NCBI RefSeq assembly: GCF_037026715.1
Contig: NZ_JBANCG010000003.1
Location: 434,001-498,000 of the forward strand
DNA length: 64,000 bases
From: Breoghania sp037026715
GTDB lineage: Bacteria > Pseudomonadota > Alphaproteobacteria > Rhizobiales > Stappiaceae
Direction of reading: 5' to 3'
Shown: in pieces, positions 54,381-61,704 of the stretch
Position numbering within the stretch: position 1 is the stretch's first letter
Layout of the letters: the number at the start of each line of letters is the position of its first letter
Translations under genes and position numbers: made by a program
Notes under the pieces: generated by a model
What the model was told of the DNA's origin: nothing
Databases searched by the model: none
Seen by the model: the letters and a program-made list of their open reading frames with translations, nothing else

Positions 54381-55066
54381 CGCCGCTGCTCGAGGTCTCC
54401 GGTCTCAGAGCCTTCTACGGCCCTTCGCAGGCGCTCTTCGGTGTCGATCTCGCTGTTGGCGCGGGCGAGGTCGTTGCGCTGATGGGGCGCAACGGCATGG
54501 GCAAGACGACGACGGTCCGGTGCATCTGCCGGATGATGCCGGCCGTCGGCGGACGCATCGCCTTCGCGGGGCACGATCTCGGCGCTCTCGCCTCGCACGA
54601 GGCGGCCCGGCTGGGCATCGGGCTGGTGCCGGAAGGCCGACGCTGCTTCGGGCCGCTGAGCGTGGAGGAAAATCTCGTCTGCGCGGCCCGGCCGGGGGAA
54701 TGGGACATGCCGCGCGTCGGCGACCTTTTTCCGAGGCTCACGGAACGGCGCAGCCAGGCGGCGCGCACGCTTTCGGGTGGCGAACAGCAGATGCTCGCCA
54801 TCGGCCGGGCGCTGATGACCAACCCGAAGCTGCTCGTTCTGGATGAGGCGACCGAGGGGCTCGCGCCCGTGGTGCGCCGGGAGATCTGGCAGGCGATCGG
54901 GGAACTGAAACGGGCGGGTCTTGCGATCCTCGTCATCGACAAGTCGTTGCGCGAGCTGAAGGCGCTCGCCGACCGCTGCGTTGTTCTGGAACGCGGCGCC
55001 ACGGTGTGGTCCGGAATGCCGACGGCGTTGAGCGAAGACCTCTGCGATCGTTATCTCGGCGTGTGA
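54377..55066 (+). CDS. HAAT-family ABC transporter ATP-binding protein (LivF type)
   Basis: A 229-aa ATPase: Walker A GRNGMGKTT, LVPEGRRCFGPLSVEENL at the Q-loop, signature LSGGEQQMLAIGRAL, Walker B LLVLDEATEGLAP. The final helix-loop has VIDKSLRELK where the H-loop histidine would be expected (usually VEQ in LivF), normal for this subfamily. End of the transporter operon. Confidence 0.92.
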   Translation: MTPLLEVSGLRAFYGPSQALFGVDLAVGAGEVVALMGRNGMGKTTTVRCICRMMPAVGGRIAFAGHDLGALASHEAARLGIGLVPEGRRCFGPLSVEENLVCAARPGEWDMPRVGDLFPRLTERRSQAARTLSGGEQQMLAIGRALMTNPKLLVLDEATEGLAPVVRREIWQAIGELKRAGLAILVIDKSLRELKALADRCVVLERGATVWSGMPTALSEDLCDRYLGV

Positions 55067-55215
55067 ATTCGAACCTCGTCATTACTGACTAAGTATTACA
55101 ATCTTTCGTGTTTCTATAAGGCTCTAGCCTGTGGACGAGCGTGAATGTTTAATCTATGTTAACCATAAATTTGAAACCGATCGGGCATTTCAGGCTTTTT
55201 ACTGAGTGAAAAGCG

Positions 55216-55713
55216 ATGCGAGTGCCGCGGGCTGCGGGAATACAGGAAATGAGGCGGATTCTCGTTATCGATGACGATGAAATTGTTCGCAATGCTTTGC
55301 AGGCGGCGTTGAAGATGCGGGGTTTCAGCGTGCGGCTTGCCAAGGACGGGGTCGACGGCATGCGGGAAATCAGCCACCGGACCGTCGACCTCGTCTTCGT
55401 CGATATCTTCATGCCGACGATGGATGGATTCGAGTTCATCCGCGCGTTGCGCAAGGCCGAGCATCAGGTTCCGGTCGTGGTCATGTCGGGAATGAAGATG
55501 CGGCCGGCGTTTCCCTGCGGCGGCGTCGACGCACCGGACTATCTGCGCATGGCGCAGGCTCTGGGAGCCGTGCGCGCGCTCCAGAAGCCGTTCTCGCCTG
55601 AGGAACTGACAGCGGTGCTGGAGGCAAGTATTGGCGCCTCGGGAAGGGCGCAGGTGTCTCCCGGCGGCGCAGCGGGCGCCGGCGGTTTGGCGCTGATGGT
55701 CGCGGGGCGATAG
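55216..55713 (+). CDS. Single-domain response regulator (receiver only)
   Basis: A 165-aa protein with one receiver domain: acidic cluster RILVIDDDE, phospho-acceptor aspartate in LVFVDIFMPTMDG, T/S switch VVVMSG and the lysine in LQKPFSPEEL. No output domain; a Gly/Ala-rich tail of about 25 residues follows. The ATG at 55249, just before RRILVIDDD, is an alternative start. The AT-rich 149 bp upstream probably hold its promoter. The next gene, 92 bp on, encodes a kinase-like protein that may be its partner. Confidence 0.83.
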   Translation: MRVPRAAGIQEMRRILVIDDDEIVRNALQAALKMRGFSVRLAKDGVDGMREISHRTVDLVFVDIFMPTMDGFEFIRALRKAEHQVPVVVMSGMKMRPAFPCGGVDAPDYLRMAQALGAVRALQKPFSPEELTAVLEASIGASGRAQVSPGGAAGAGGLALMVAGR

Positions 55714-55805
55714 CCCGGGCGTTGCCTTTTGCGGCCCGCACATCGCACGTGCGCGCCTTTTCGATACGATCTCCTCCAAACCGAACCGTTGAGGGCGGCT
55801 GCGTC

Positions 55806-56549
55806 ATGGACGAGCTTGCGCCAGAGGAAAGCGCCCACGCCGGCAATGAACACGAGGCCGTGCCGGATGCGATGGCATCGCTTGCCCGTGGGGTCGCTCA
55901 CGATTTCAACAATCTGCTTCTCGCCATGATGCTCTATGCCGATCTCGTCGCGTGGAAGGCCGGCGACGGCGAGGGGGCGGCCGAAGCGCGGGAGATCCGT
56001 CGCGCGGTGGACCGAGGCTGCAGGCTCACCCGGCAATTGCAGAGCTATGCGGGCAGCGATCCGCTCAGCGCCGAAACGCTTGATCTGGGCGAATTTCTGC
56101 GAGAGATGGAGCCGCGGCTGCGGCACGTGCTGGGGCCGGACATTGCGCTCGACATGTGGCTTGACGGTGGCGTGCTCTGGCCGGTCAATGCCGACGCGGC
56201 GCATCTGAAAGAAGCGTTCCTTGCGCTGGCGGGCGAGATCGGCATCTGGATGGGCAAGGGCGGGACGATGGTCCTCGATGTCGGCAACCGGTCGCAGGAC
56301 GGGTTCATCGCGATCGGCGTGGACGGCGACGGTGCGCGCCTGCCCCCTGTCGCCACCCAGGCCGCGTTCGATCCGGCGCGGGTTTTCGAGCCCTATTACA
56401 TCTCCCGAACTCTGGGGGCGGGCTCGGGGCTGGGGCTTGCCGCCTGCCGCACCGTCGTTGAGCATGCCGGCGGGGCACTCGAACTTGAGCGGTGGGACGC
56501 GCGCGGCATGCGGTTTACGCTCCGCCTGCCGCGCTGGCGGGAGCTGTAG
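55806..56549 (+). CDS. Histidine-kinase-like protein with degenerate ATP-binding N-box
   Basis: A 247-aa soluble protein. The dimerisation/phospho-acceptor motif is intact (H32 in LARGVAHDFNNLLLAM). In the ATPase domain the N-box, usually LLNLxxNAxDAM, reads FLALAGEIGIWM, so the Mg-ATP-binding asparagines and aspartate are missing; G1 is altered (GVDGDGARLPP) while F- and G2-boxes remain (FEPYYISRTLGAGSGLGLA). It lacks any sensor or membrane segment. It may act as a phosphotransfer or scaffold protein for the receiver encoded just upstream, not as a true kinase; this is inference. Confidence 0.75.
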   Translation: MDELAPEESAHAGNEHEAVPDAMASLARGVAHDFNNLLLAMMLYADLVAWKAGDGEGAAEAREIRRAVDRGCRLTRQLQSYAGSDPLSAETLDLGEFLREMEPRLRHVLGPDIALDMWLDGGVLWPVNADAAHLKEAFLALAGEIGIWMGKGGTMVLDVGNRSQDGFIAIGVDGDGARLPPVATQAAFDPARVFEPYYISRTLGAGSGLGLAACRTVVEHAGGALELERWDARGMRFTLRLPRWREL

Positions 56550-56573
56550 CGGCCAAGGGATCGCCCCCGGCTT

Positions 56574-57116
56574 TCAGACGGCGGTGCCTGTCTTTTCGGC
56601 GCAAACCGCCTTGCACCAGGAAACCACGGTTTCGACGTTGCGCGGCAGCGTGATGCCGAGGCCGCCGTGGAAGGCTTCCCAGGCTTCGCGATAATCCGAA
56701 CGCACGGCGGTGAGTACGGGAACGCCGTCGATAACCGCGCGTTCGAAGATCCGGCGCAGGCCGTAGCCTTCGGATTCGGAGCGGCCGAAGCGGTTGACCA
56801 GCAGGATGTCGGCGCCGGCGGCAAGTTCCGCCTCCAGCCGCCCGGCAACCTCCGTAATCGCGTGCGGGCTCAGCCGGCAGCCGCGCGCCTCCGTGCCGCG
56901 TTCCTCCAGGATGCGGATCTCCCATCCGTCGCGCAGGCTCTTCAGCGCCATCGCCTTGACGTCGCATCCCTCGCCGCCGCCGATCTGGACGACGCCGGCG
57001 ATGCGATAGCCGGAAAGCGCGGCCGCGGCCTCGCCGAGCAGCGTGTCGACGTCTTCGCGCGGTTCAAAGGGAATGGCGGCAAGGAAGGCGGCAGTCGGCT
57101 CTGTATCGCCGGTCAT
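56574..57116 (-). CDS. DUF2478-family protein
   Basis: A 180-aa cytoplasmic protein. FLAAIPFEPREDVDTLLGEA at the start, GADILLVNRFGRSESEGYGL in the middle and AVIDGVPVLTAVRSDYREAW match DUF2478, a P-loop-like family often found near molybdate or metal-cofactor genes; no classical Walker A is visible here. Function unknown. ATG 57116 lacks a clear ribosome-binding site. It is convergent with the kinase-like gene. Confidence 0.7.
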   Translation of the reverse strand: MTGDTEPTAAFLAAIPFEPREDVDTLLGEAAAALSGYRIAGVVQIGGGEGCDVKAMALKSLRDGWEIRILEERGTEARGCRLSPHAITEVAGRLEAELAAGADILLVNRFGRSESEGYGLRRIFERAVIDGVPVLTAVRSDYREAWEAFHGGLGITLPRNVETVVSWCKAVCAEKTGTAV

Positions 57117-57380
57117 GGGGGAAGGACATTCGCTCACTTGATCACTCGGTCGCTGGCGCTGGTCACTTGAACACGGGAGCGCGAGGAGGTTCGGTAAGCC
57201 CCGCCAGGCACTGATCCGCTCGGCGTTTGGCATTCGTCCGGCCATTTGGCCGACGGCCTCTACGGAGCGCGCTAGGGGGACGTTACGCGAACAACCTGCG
57301 TCTGCATTCCTCACTGGCCACGACTATAGCGTCAGGTGCGGGCGCGGTTCGACGGAAAAATCGGAAGTGGCGCGTTGGGC

Positions 57381-58097
57381 TCACTTCATCGGGCCGATGA
57401 GGCGGGCATATTCGGCCTCCGGTTTTCCGTAGGTATCCCGGGCGAATTCCTCCAGTCCGGCGCGGTCGCGAATGATGATGTGACCGCGCTGCGCGATGAT
57501 CAGCCGCATGCCCTCCAGCATGTGAAGCGCGGTCGTGACCGACGGGCGTCGCACAGCGAGCATCAGCGATAGGAAATCGTGGGTGATGGCGAGGTCGTCG
57601 CCATCACACCGGTCGTGGCACATCAGCAGCCAGCGCGCCAGGCGTTCGTTGATGTGGTGTATGGCGTTGCTCAGCGCCGCATAGGCGGTCTGGCTCGCCA
57701 GCGTGTGCAGGTAGCGCACCAGCAGCAGGCGCAGGGTCGGGCTTGCCTCAACCAGTTCCCCCATCGTGTCGGAATCGATGCGGTAGCCATCGCCCGGCTG
57801 CTGGATGAAGATGGTGTAGAGGCTGCGGTCAGACCCGGTCAGGTGCGAGGTCGGCGCAAAGCCGTCGCGGCCGAAGACGCCGGTTTCCGCCTGCCGCCCC
57901 GAGGGGGAGACGGCGACGATCGAGCCGATGCCGCTGTTTGGAAAATAGGCGTGCGTGACCGGCTTGTCCGCCGTGGCCACAACGTACTTCATCGGTAGCT
58001 GAACAGGTTCGAGGTACGGCGCGAGACGTTCGAAGTCCTCGTCCGGCATCAGGGCAAGAAGACGATTGCGTATCGAACCACGCAAATCTGCAGACAT
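57381..58097 (-). CDS. Crp/Fnr-family transcriptional regulator
   Basis: A 238-aa protein: N-terminal cyclic-nucleotide-binding-like beta-roll (THAYFPNSGIGSIVAVSPSG; AETGVFGRDGF), long dimer helix and a C-terminal HTH (LAITHDFLSLMLAVRRPSVT). Lacks the cysteine set of Fnr, so it is not an iron-sulfur sensor; ligand unknown. GGAG precedes the ATG at 58097. It faces the monooxygenase gene across 616 bp. Confidence 0.85.
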   Translation of the reverse strand: MSADLRGSIRNRLLALMPDEDFERLAPYLEPVQLPMKYVVATADKPVTHAYFPNSGIGSIVAVSPSGRQAETGVFGRDGFAPTSHLTGSDRSLYTIFIQQPGDGYRIDSDTMGELVEASPTLRLLLVRYLHTLASQTAYAALSNAIHHINERLARWLLMCHDRCDGDDLAITHDFLSLMLAVRRPSVTTALHMLEGMRLIIAQRGHIIIRDRAGLEEFARDTYGKPEAEYARLIGPMK

Positions 58098-58713
58098 GTC
58101 ATTTTCTCCAGTGACCCCGAAAGCTGGACTGCTTTCCACGCCACGATTCTCTTTGGATCCTACGGTATTCGATAAGCTGCAAAATCACCGTACGCTATTG
58201 GACCAAGTCCTGATCACTCCGGGACAGGATCGATGGCGAAGCCGCCGCAGGGTCTCGGCTTGCCAGTGGGGGCGTGTCGGGGCGCAAGTGGCCCTGCCGG
58301 CAAGCTCCGCCGCATGCGGGTGCGGCGCATCCGTCGCGGCGTTGAACGCCCTTCGTCGCGTCGCGCGGACCCTGTAACCGGTGTCATTCCGGCTCGTCTT
58401 CAGCGTCCAGTATTCATAACGCGTTACCACCCGGCGCGTTCCGGGGTATTTTCGTGGCCAAGAGGCGGCATGGCTGTGGCGGCGGCCAGTCGCGTTCACG
58501 GATATTCCATCGAACCAAAGTGGCGCATCGGCGGTTTCCCGAAGGAAGACTGCGCTGGAAAAGGCTTCCGGCGCGGCATGGCCCGGGAAAGAACGCGATG
58601 TCTGTCCTTGTCGGAAAGTCCCCTCTGACCGGCCGCAGGGATGCGGCCATCCTTCTCGCGGGTCGCGTGAAAGCGGCGAGCGGCCTGAAAAGGGCCTGCG
58701 CGTCGCAGACAGG
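58098..58713. other. 616-bp divergent region between Crp/Fnr gene and monooxygenase gene
   Basis: TACGGT (58161-58166) and ACCGTA (58187-58192) form a 6-bp inverted repeat about 65 bp before the Crp/Fnr start, possibly an autoregulatory site. Open frames between 58233 and 58628 have no recognisable protein features and shift-like composition; none was accepted. Otherwise nothing was identified. Confidence 0.45.
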
Positions 58714-59898
58714 ATGGTGGACATGAGCGATCCCCTTGGCGGCCCGGTCGCGCACGATGTGGTGATTGCGGGCGGCGGCCCCGTCGGAATGACACTGGCG
58801 CTTGGTCTGGCGCGGGCCGGGCTCGACGTGCTGGTTCTTGAAGAGGACGACTCGACCACGGCCCATTCGCGCGCGCCTGTCTTCTGGCCGGGAACACAGG
58901 CCGTGCTGGCCACGCTCGGGGTTTTCGACCGGTTCGCCGAACGCGGTTTCCGGCTGCCGTGCCCGACAGTGTGGGATGCGGACAGAAGCGCACCGCTTCT
59001 CGCCCTGCCACTGACGGAGCTTGCCGGGGAGACGCCCCATCCGAGCCTTCTCATCCTGCCGCAATCGGAAACGGAAGCGCTGCTTTGCGAGGAAATCCGC
59101 AACACCGTGGGTGTGGAAATCCGTTTTTCCAGCAAGGTTACAGGGCTTATCCAGGATTCCTTCGGGGTGGACGTCGTCTACCGGCGGTTCGACCACGAGG
59201 AACGGGTGAGAGCGAAATACGTGGCGGGCTGCGACGGAGCGCACAGCACGGTGCGCGACCACATCGGCGGCCGTCTGGAAGGCAAGACCTACGGGTTCAA
59301 GGCGGCGCTTGCCGATATCCGCATGCCGGGGCATGAGGATCTCGACTTTCCCAGGATCTCCACCGCGCCGCGGCTTGTCATGGCCCTGCGTCTCAAGCCG
59401 GACCTGTGGCGCCTCGTCTTTCCCTTTTCCGCCACGCGGCAGCCGGATCCCGCTTTCTGGATTTCGCAGGCGTCCGTGGCGCTCTTCGCTCGAGAGCCGG
59501 CGGAAATCGTCTGGCAGGACGATTTCCGCCTCCACCGGCGGGTCTCAAGCCACTGGGTGAAAGGGCGCATCGTTCTGGCCGGGGATGCGGCGCATCTCAA
59601 CAGTCCCGTCGGCGGCGAGGGGCTGAATGCGGGCATGCAGGACGCCGTCCTGCTCAGCCGCGCGCTGCAAAAGGCGGTGGCGGTCGACCACCCTCAGCCG
59701 CTTGTCGATTATGTCACCTACCGGCGGCGGGCTGTGGAACGCGGGGTCAACGCCTTCACCGACATGCTCACGCGCATCCTGCTGTTCGACGAAGGCCGCA
59801 TGATCCGTCCGGCCTTCGCGCTCGCACGCGTGCTGTTCGCGGTCCCCGCATGGCGCCGCCGCATGCTGCGCAGGCTGGCCCTTGTCGAGCACGGTTGA
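58714..59898 (+). CDS. FAD-dependent monooxygenase (PHBH/UbiH-like)
   Basis: A 394-aa group A flavoprotein hydroxylase. The FAD motif is VVIAGGGPVGMTLALGLARA; the DG motif is YVAGCDGAHSTVRD near residue 170; the GD motif is IVLAGDAAHLNSPVGGEGLN near residue 288. It uses NAD(P)H and O2 to hydroxylate an aromatic or polyketide-like substrate, unknown here. ATG 58723 with AGGA 8 nt upstream is an alternative start. Monocistronic, with a hairpin at 59970 after it. Confidence 0.85.
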   Translation: MVDMSDPLGGPVAHDVVIAGGGPVGMTLALGLARAGLDVLVLEEDDSTTAHSRAPVFWPGTQAVLATLGVFDRFAERGFRLPCPTVWDADRSAPLLALPLTELAGETPHPSLLILPQSETEALLCEEIRNTVGVEIRFSSKVTGLIQDSFGVDVVYRRFDHEERVRAKYVAGCDGAHSTVRDHIGGRLEGKTYGFKAALADIRMPGHEDLDFPRISTAPRLVMALRLKPDLWRLVFPFSATRQPDPAFWISQASVALFAREPAEIVWQDDFRLHRRVSSHWVKGRIVLAGDAAHLNSPVGGEGLNAGMQDAVLLSRALQKAVAVDHPQPLVDYVTYRRRAVERGVNAFTDMLTRILLFDEGRMIRPAFALARVLFAVPAWRRRMLRRLALVEHG

Positions 59899-59969
59899 AG
59901 GTGCGCCGGATCGCCCTCCACGCGACAGGCATGGAAGGGGCGACCGGGCGTTGCGCAAGTCCGTTCTTC

Positions 59970-60018
59970 TAGAGCACATCCCGATCAGATTGAAGCAATC
60001 TGATCGATAAGCGCTCTA
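59970..60018. repeat. Palindromic repeat / bidirectional terminator candidate
   Basis: TAGAGCACATCCCGATCAGA, TTGAAGCAA and TCTGATCGATAAGCGCTCTA form a long imperfect hairpin (CGATCAGATTG pairs exactly with CAATCTGATCG). This type is common between genes in Rhizobiales. It separates the convergent monooxygenase and DUF3775 genes. Confidence 0.75.
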
Positions 60019-60459
60019 AAGGTGCTGTTCCTCGTAGTCGGCGCAGGAATAGCCGATCAGCGCGAGCCCCTCGCTGAGGTAATCGGCCAGAAGCGGCGTG
60101 CCGCAGAGATATTCGGCGGTGTGTTCGTTGTGGGCGTCGCTCGCGTCCTCGCGCACCGCTTCCCAGTCGGAGGCGGCATAGTCGCCGCGGCCGAGCCACA
60201 TCAGCGTCACGAGATCGATCTGGCCGTCGACGGTCAGCGCATCGATCAGCGATGTGACTTCCTCCAGCACGGGATCCTCACCGCCTTCGTCCAGTACGTC
60301 GATGTCATCGTCGTCGATCGGGTTGGAACCGTCGTCGTCGTCGCCGGCGTCCTCCTTGACGTCCAGCTCGCGGGCCTTGAAAGCGATGTAGCAGGCAGTT
60401 TCCAGCGGGATGGAGAGTTCCGGCCGGTCTTCGTCGGTCTGGGGGGAGCGCTGCGTCAT
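60016..60459 (-). CDS. DUF3775-family acidic protein
   Basis: A 147-aa protein. A strongly acidic stretch (residues about 35-65, DDDDGSNPIDDDDIDVLDEG) precedes IDALTVDGQIDLVTLMWLGR and YLCGTPLLADYLSEGLALIG, typical of DUF3775, a small family of unknown function in alphaproteobacteria. AAGGAGG lies 8 nt before the ATG. No functional neighbour. Confidence 0.75.
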   Translation of the reverse strand: MTQRSPQTDEDRPELSIPLETACYIAFKARELDVKEDAGDDDDGSNPIDDDDIDVLDEGGEDPVLEEVTSLIDALTVDGQIDLVTLMWLGRGDYAASDWEAVREDASDAHNEHTAEYLCGTPLLADYLSEGLALIGYSCADYEEQHL

Positions 60460-60588
60460 TGCGAATTGCCTCCTTGCCTTGGTGATCAGGGCCTGAATGA
60501 CCTCATGTATCTGTCAACCGATCGGGCCCCTTCCGGTTTCCTCCTCCGGCACCGTGCCGTGCGCGTCGCGCGAGCCGACGCGACCCGT

Positions 60589-61701
60589 TCACTTCAGGAA
60601 AGCCCTGAACCGGTTCAGGGCGACGGCGAAGAATATCGCACCGATGACGATCAGCGCCAGAAGTTGTGGCCACACCACGGAGAGCCCGGCGCCACGAAAC
60701 AGCACCGACTGCGCCAGGATCACGAAATGCGTGTTGGGGGCCGCCAGCATGATCCACTGGATGATTTCCGGCATGCTCTCGCGCGGCGTCATGCCGCCGG
60801 ACAGGATCTGCAACGGCAGCAGCACCAGCACCATCAGCATGCCGAACTGCGGCATCGAGCCGGCCATCGTCGCAAGGAAGATGCCCAGCGCGGTGGTTGC
60901 GAAGACCTCCAGCACGGTGCCGGCGAGAAACAGCGCCAGCGAACCCTGCGTCGGGATGTCCAGCAACCCTTGCACGATCATGACCAGCGAAGCGCTCGAC
61001 GCCACCAGCACCACGAGCCCCATCGACCAGACCTTGGAGAGCATGATCTCGAAGGGTGTCACCGGCATGACCAGCAAATGCTCGACCGTGCCGTGCTCGC
61101 GTTCGCGGATCAGGGCGGCGCCGGTCAGGATGATCGCCAGCATGGTCACGCTGTCGATGATCGAGGTGACTGCGCCGAACCAGCCGGGATTGAGCTCGGG
61201 ATTGAAGCGGGCGCGCAGCGTGAGCGCGACGGGAAGATCGTCGCCGCCGCGGTAGCGGTTGAGGAACTCGGTGATTTCGCTTGTGACGATGGACTGTATG
61301 TGGCCGGCGCCGGTGAAGGCTTGGGACATGCGCGTCGCATCGACGTTGAGTTGAATGGTCGGTTGCTTGCCGGCCAGGAGATCTCGCTGGAAATCGGGTG
61401 GGATGTCGAGGGCGAAGGTGTCGAGCCCCGCATCCATGCGCGTGTCCATCTCGGTCGTGGTAATCTCGGCCGGCTTCAGGAAATAGGGCGGATAGAAGGC
61501 GTTGGAGATGCGAAAGGACAGTGGCGAGCGGTCCTCGTCGACGATGCCGATCGCGGCCTTTGAGAGCGTCTCCGGCATCGCCTTGGAATGGGTATAGACG
61601 GAGGCGGAGAAGGCATAGACGATGAGGATGAGCAGCGCGGGGTCGCGCAGGAGGCCGCGCAGTTCCTTGACCCCCAGTTGCCATATGTTGGCGATCCGCA
61701 T
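60589..61701 (-). CDS. ABC-2 type transporter permease (YhhJ-like)
   Basis: A 370-aa ABC2_membrane_3 protein. N-terminal TM (LLILIVYAFSASVYTHS), a large periplasmic domain (about 50-170), then about five TM helices; REREHGTVEHLLVMPVTPFE is the conserved cytoplasmic loop and LLPLQILSGGMTPRESMP a late signature. It starts 3 bp after the rbbA stop. Exporter subunit of an RbbA-YhhJ(-HlyD) system; substrate unknown. Confidence 0.88.
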   Translation of the reverse strand: MRIANIWQLGVKELRGLLRDPALLILIVYAFSASVYTHSKAMPETLSKAAIGIVDEDRSPLSFRISNAFYPPYFLKPAEITTTEMDTRMDAGLDTFALDIPPDFQRDLLAGKQPTIQLNVDATRMSQAFTGAGHIQSIVTSEITEFLNRYRGGDDLPVALTLRARFNPELNPGWFGAVTSIIDSVTMLAIILTGAALIREREHGTVEHLLVMPVTPFEIMLSKVWSMGLVVLVASSASLVMIVQGLLDIPTQGSLALFLAGTVLEVFATTALGIFLATMAGSMPQFGMLMVLVLLPLQILSGGMTPRESMPEIIQWIMLAAPNTHFVILAQSVLFRGAGLSVVWPQLLALIVIGAIFFAVALNRFRAFLK

Positions 61702-61704
61702 GGC

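Noticed and set aside
58233..58628. A 131-codon open frame between the Crp/Fnr and monooxygenase genes
   Set aside because: No ribosome-binding site, Arg/Gly-rich random-like translation and no recognisable domain.
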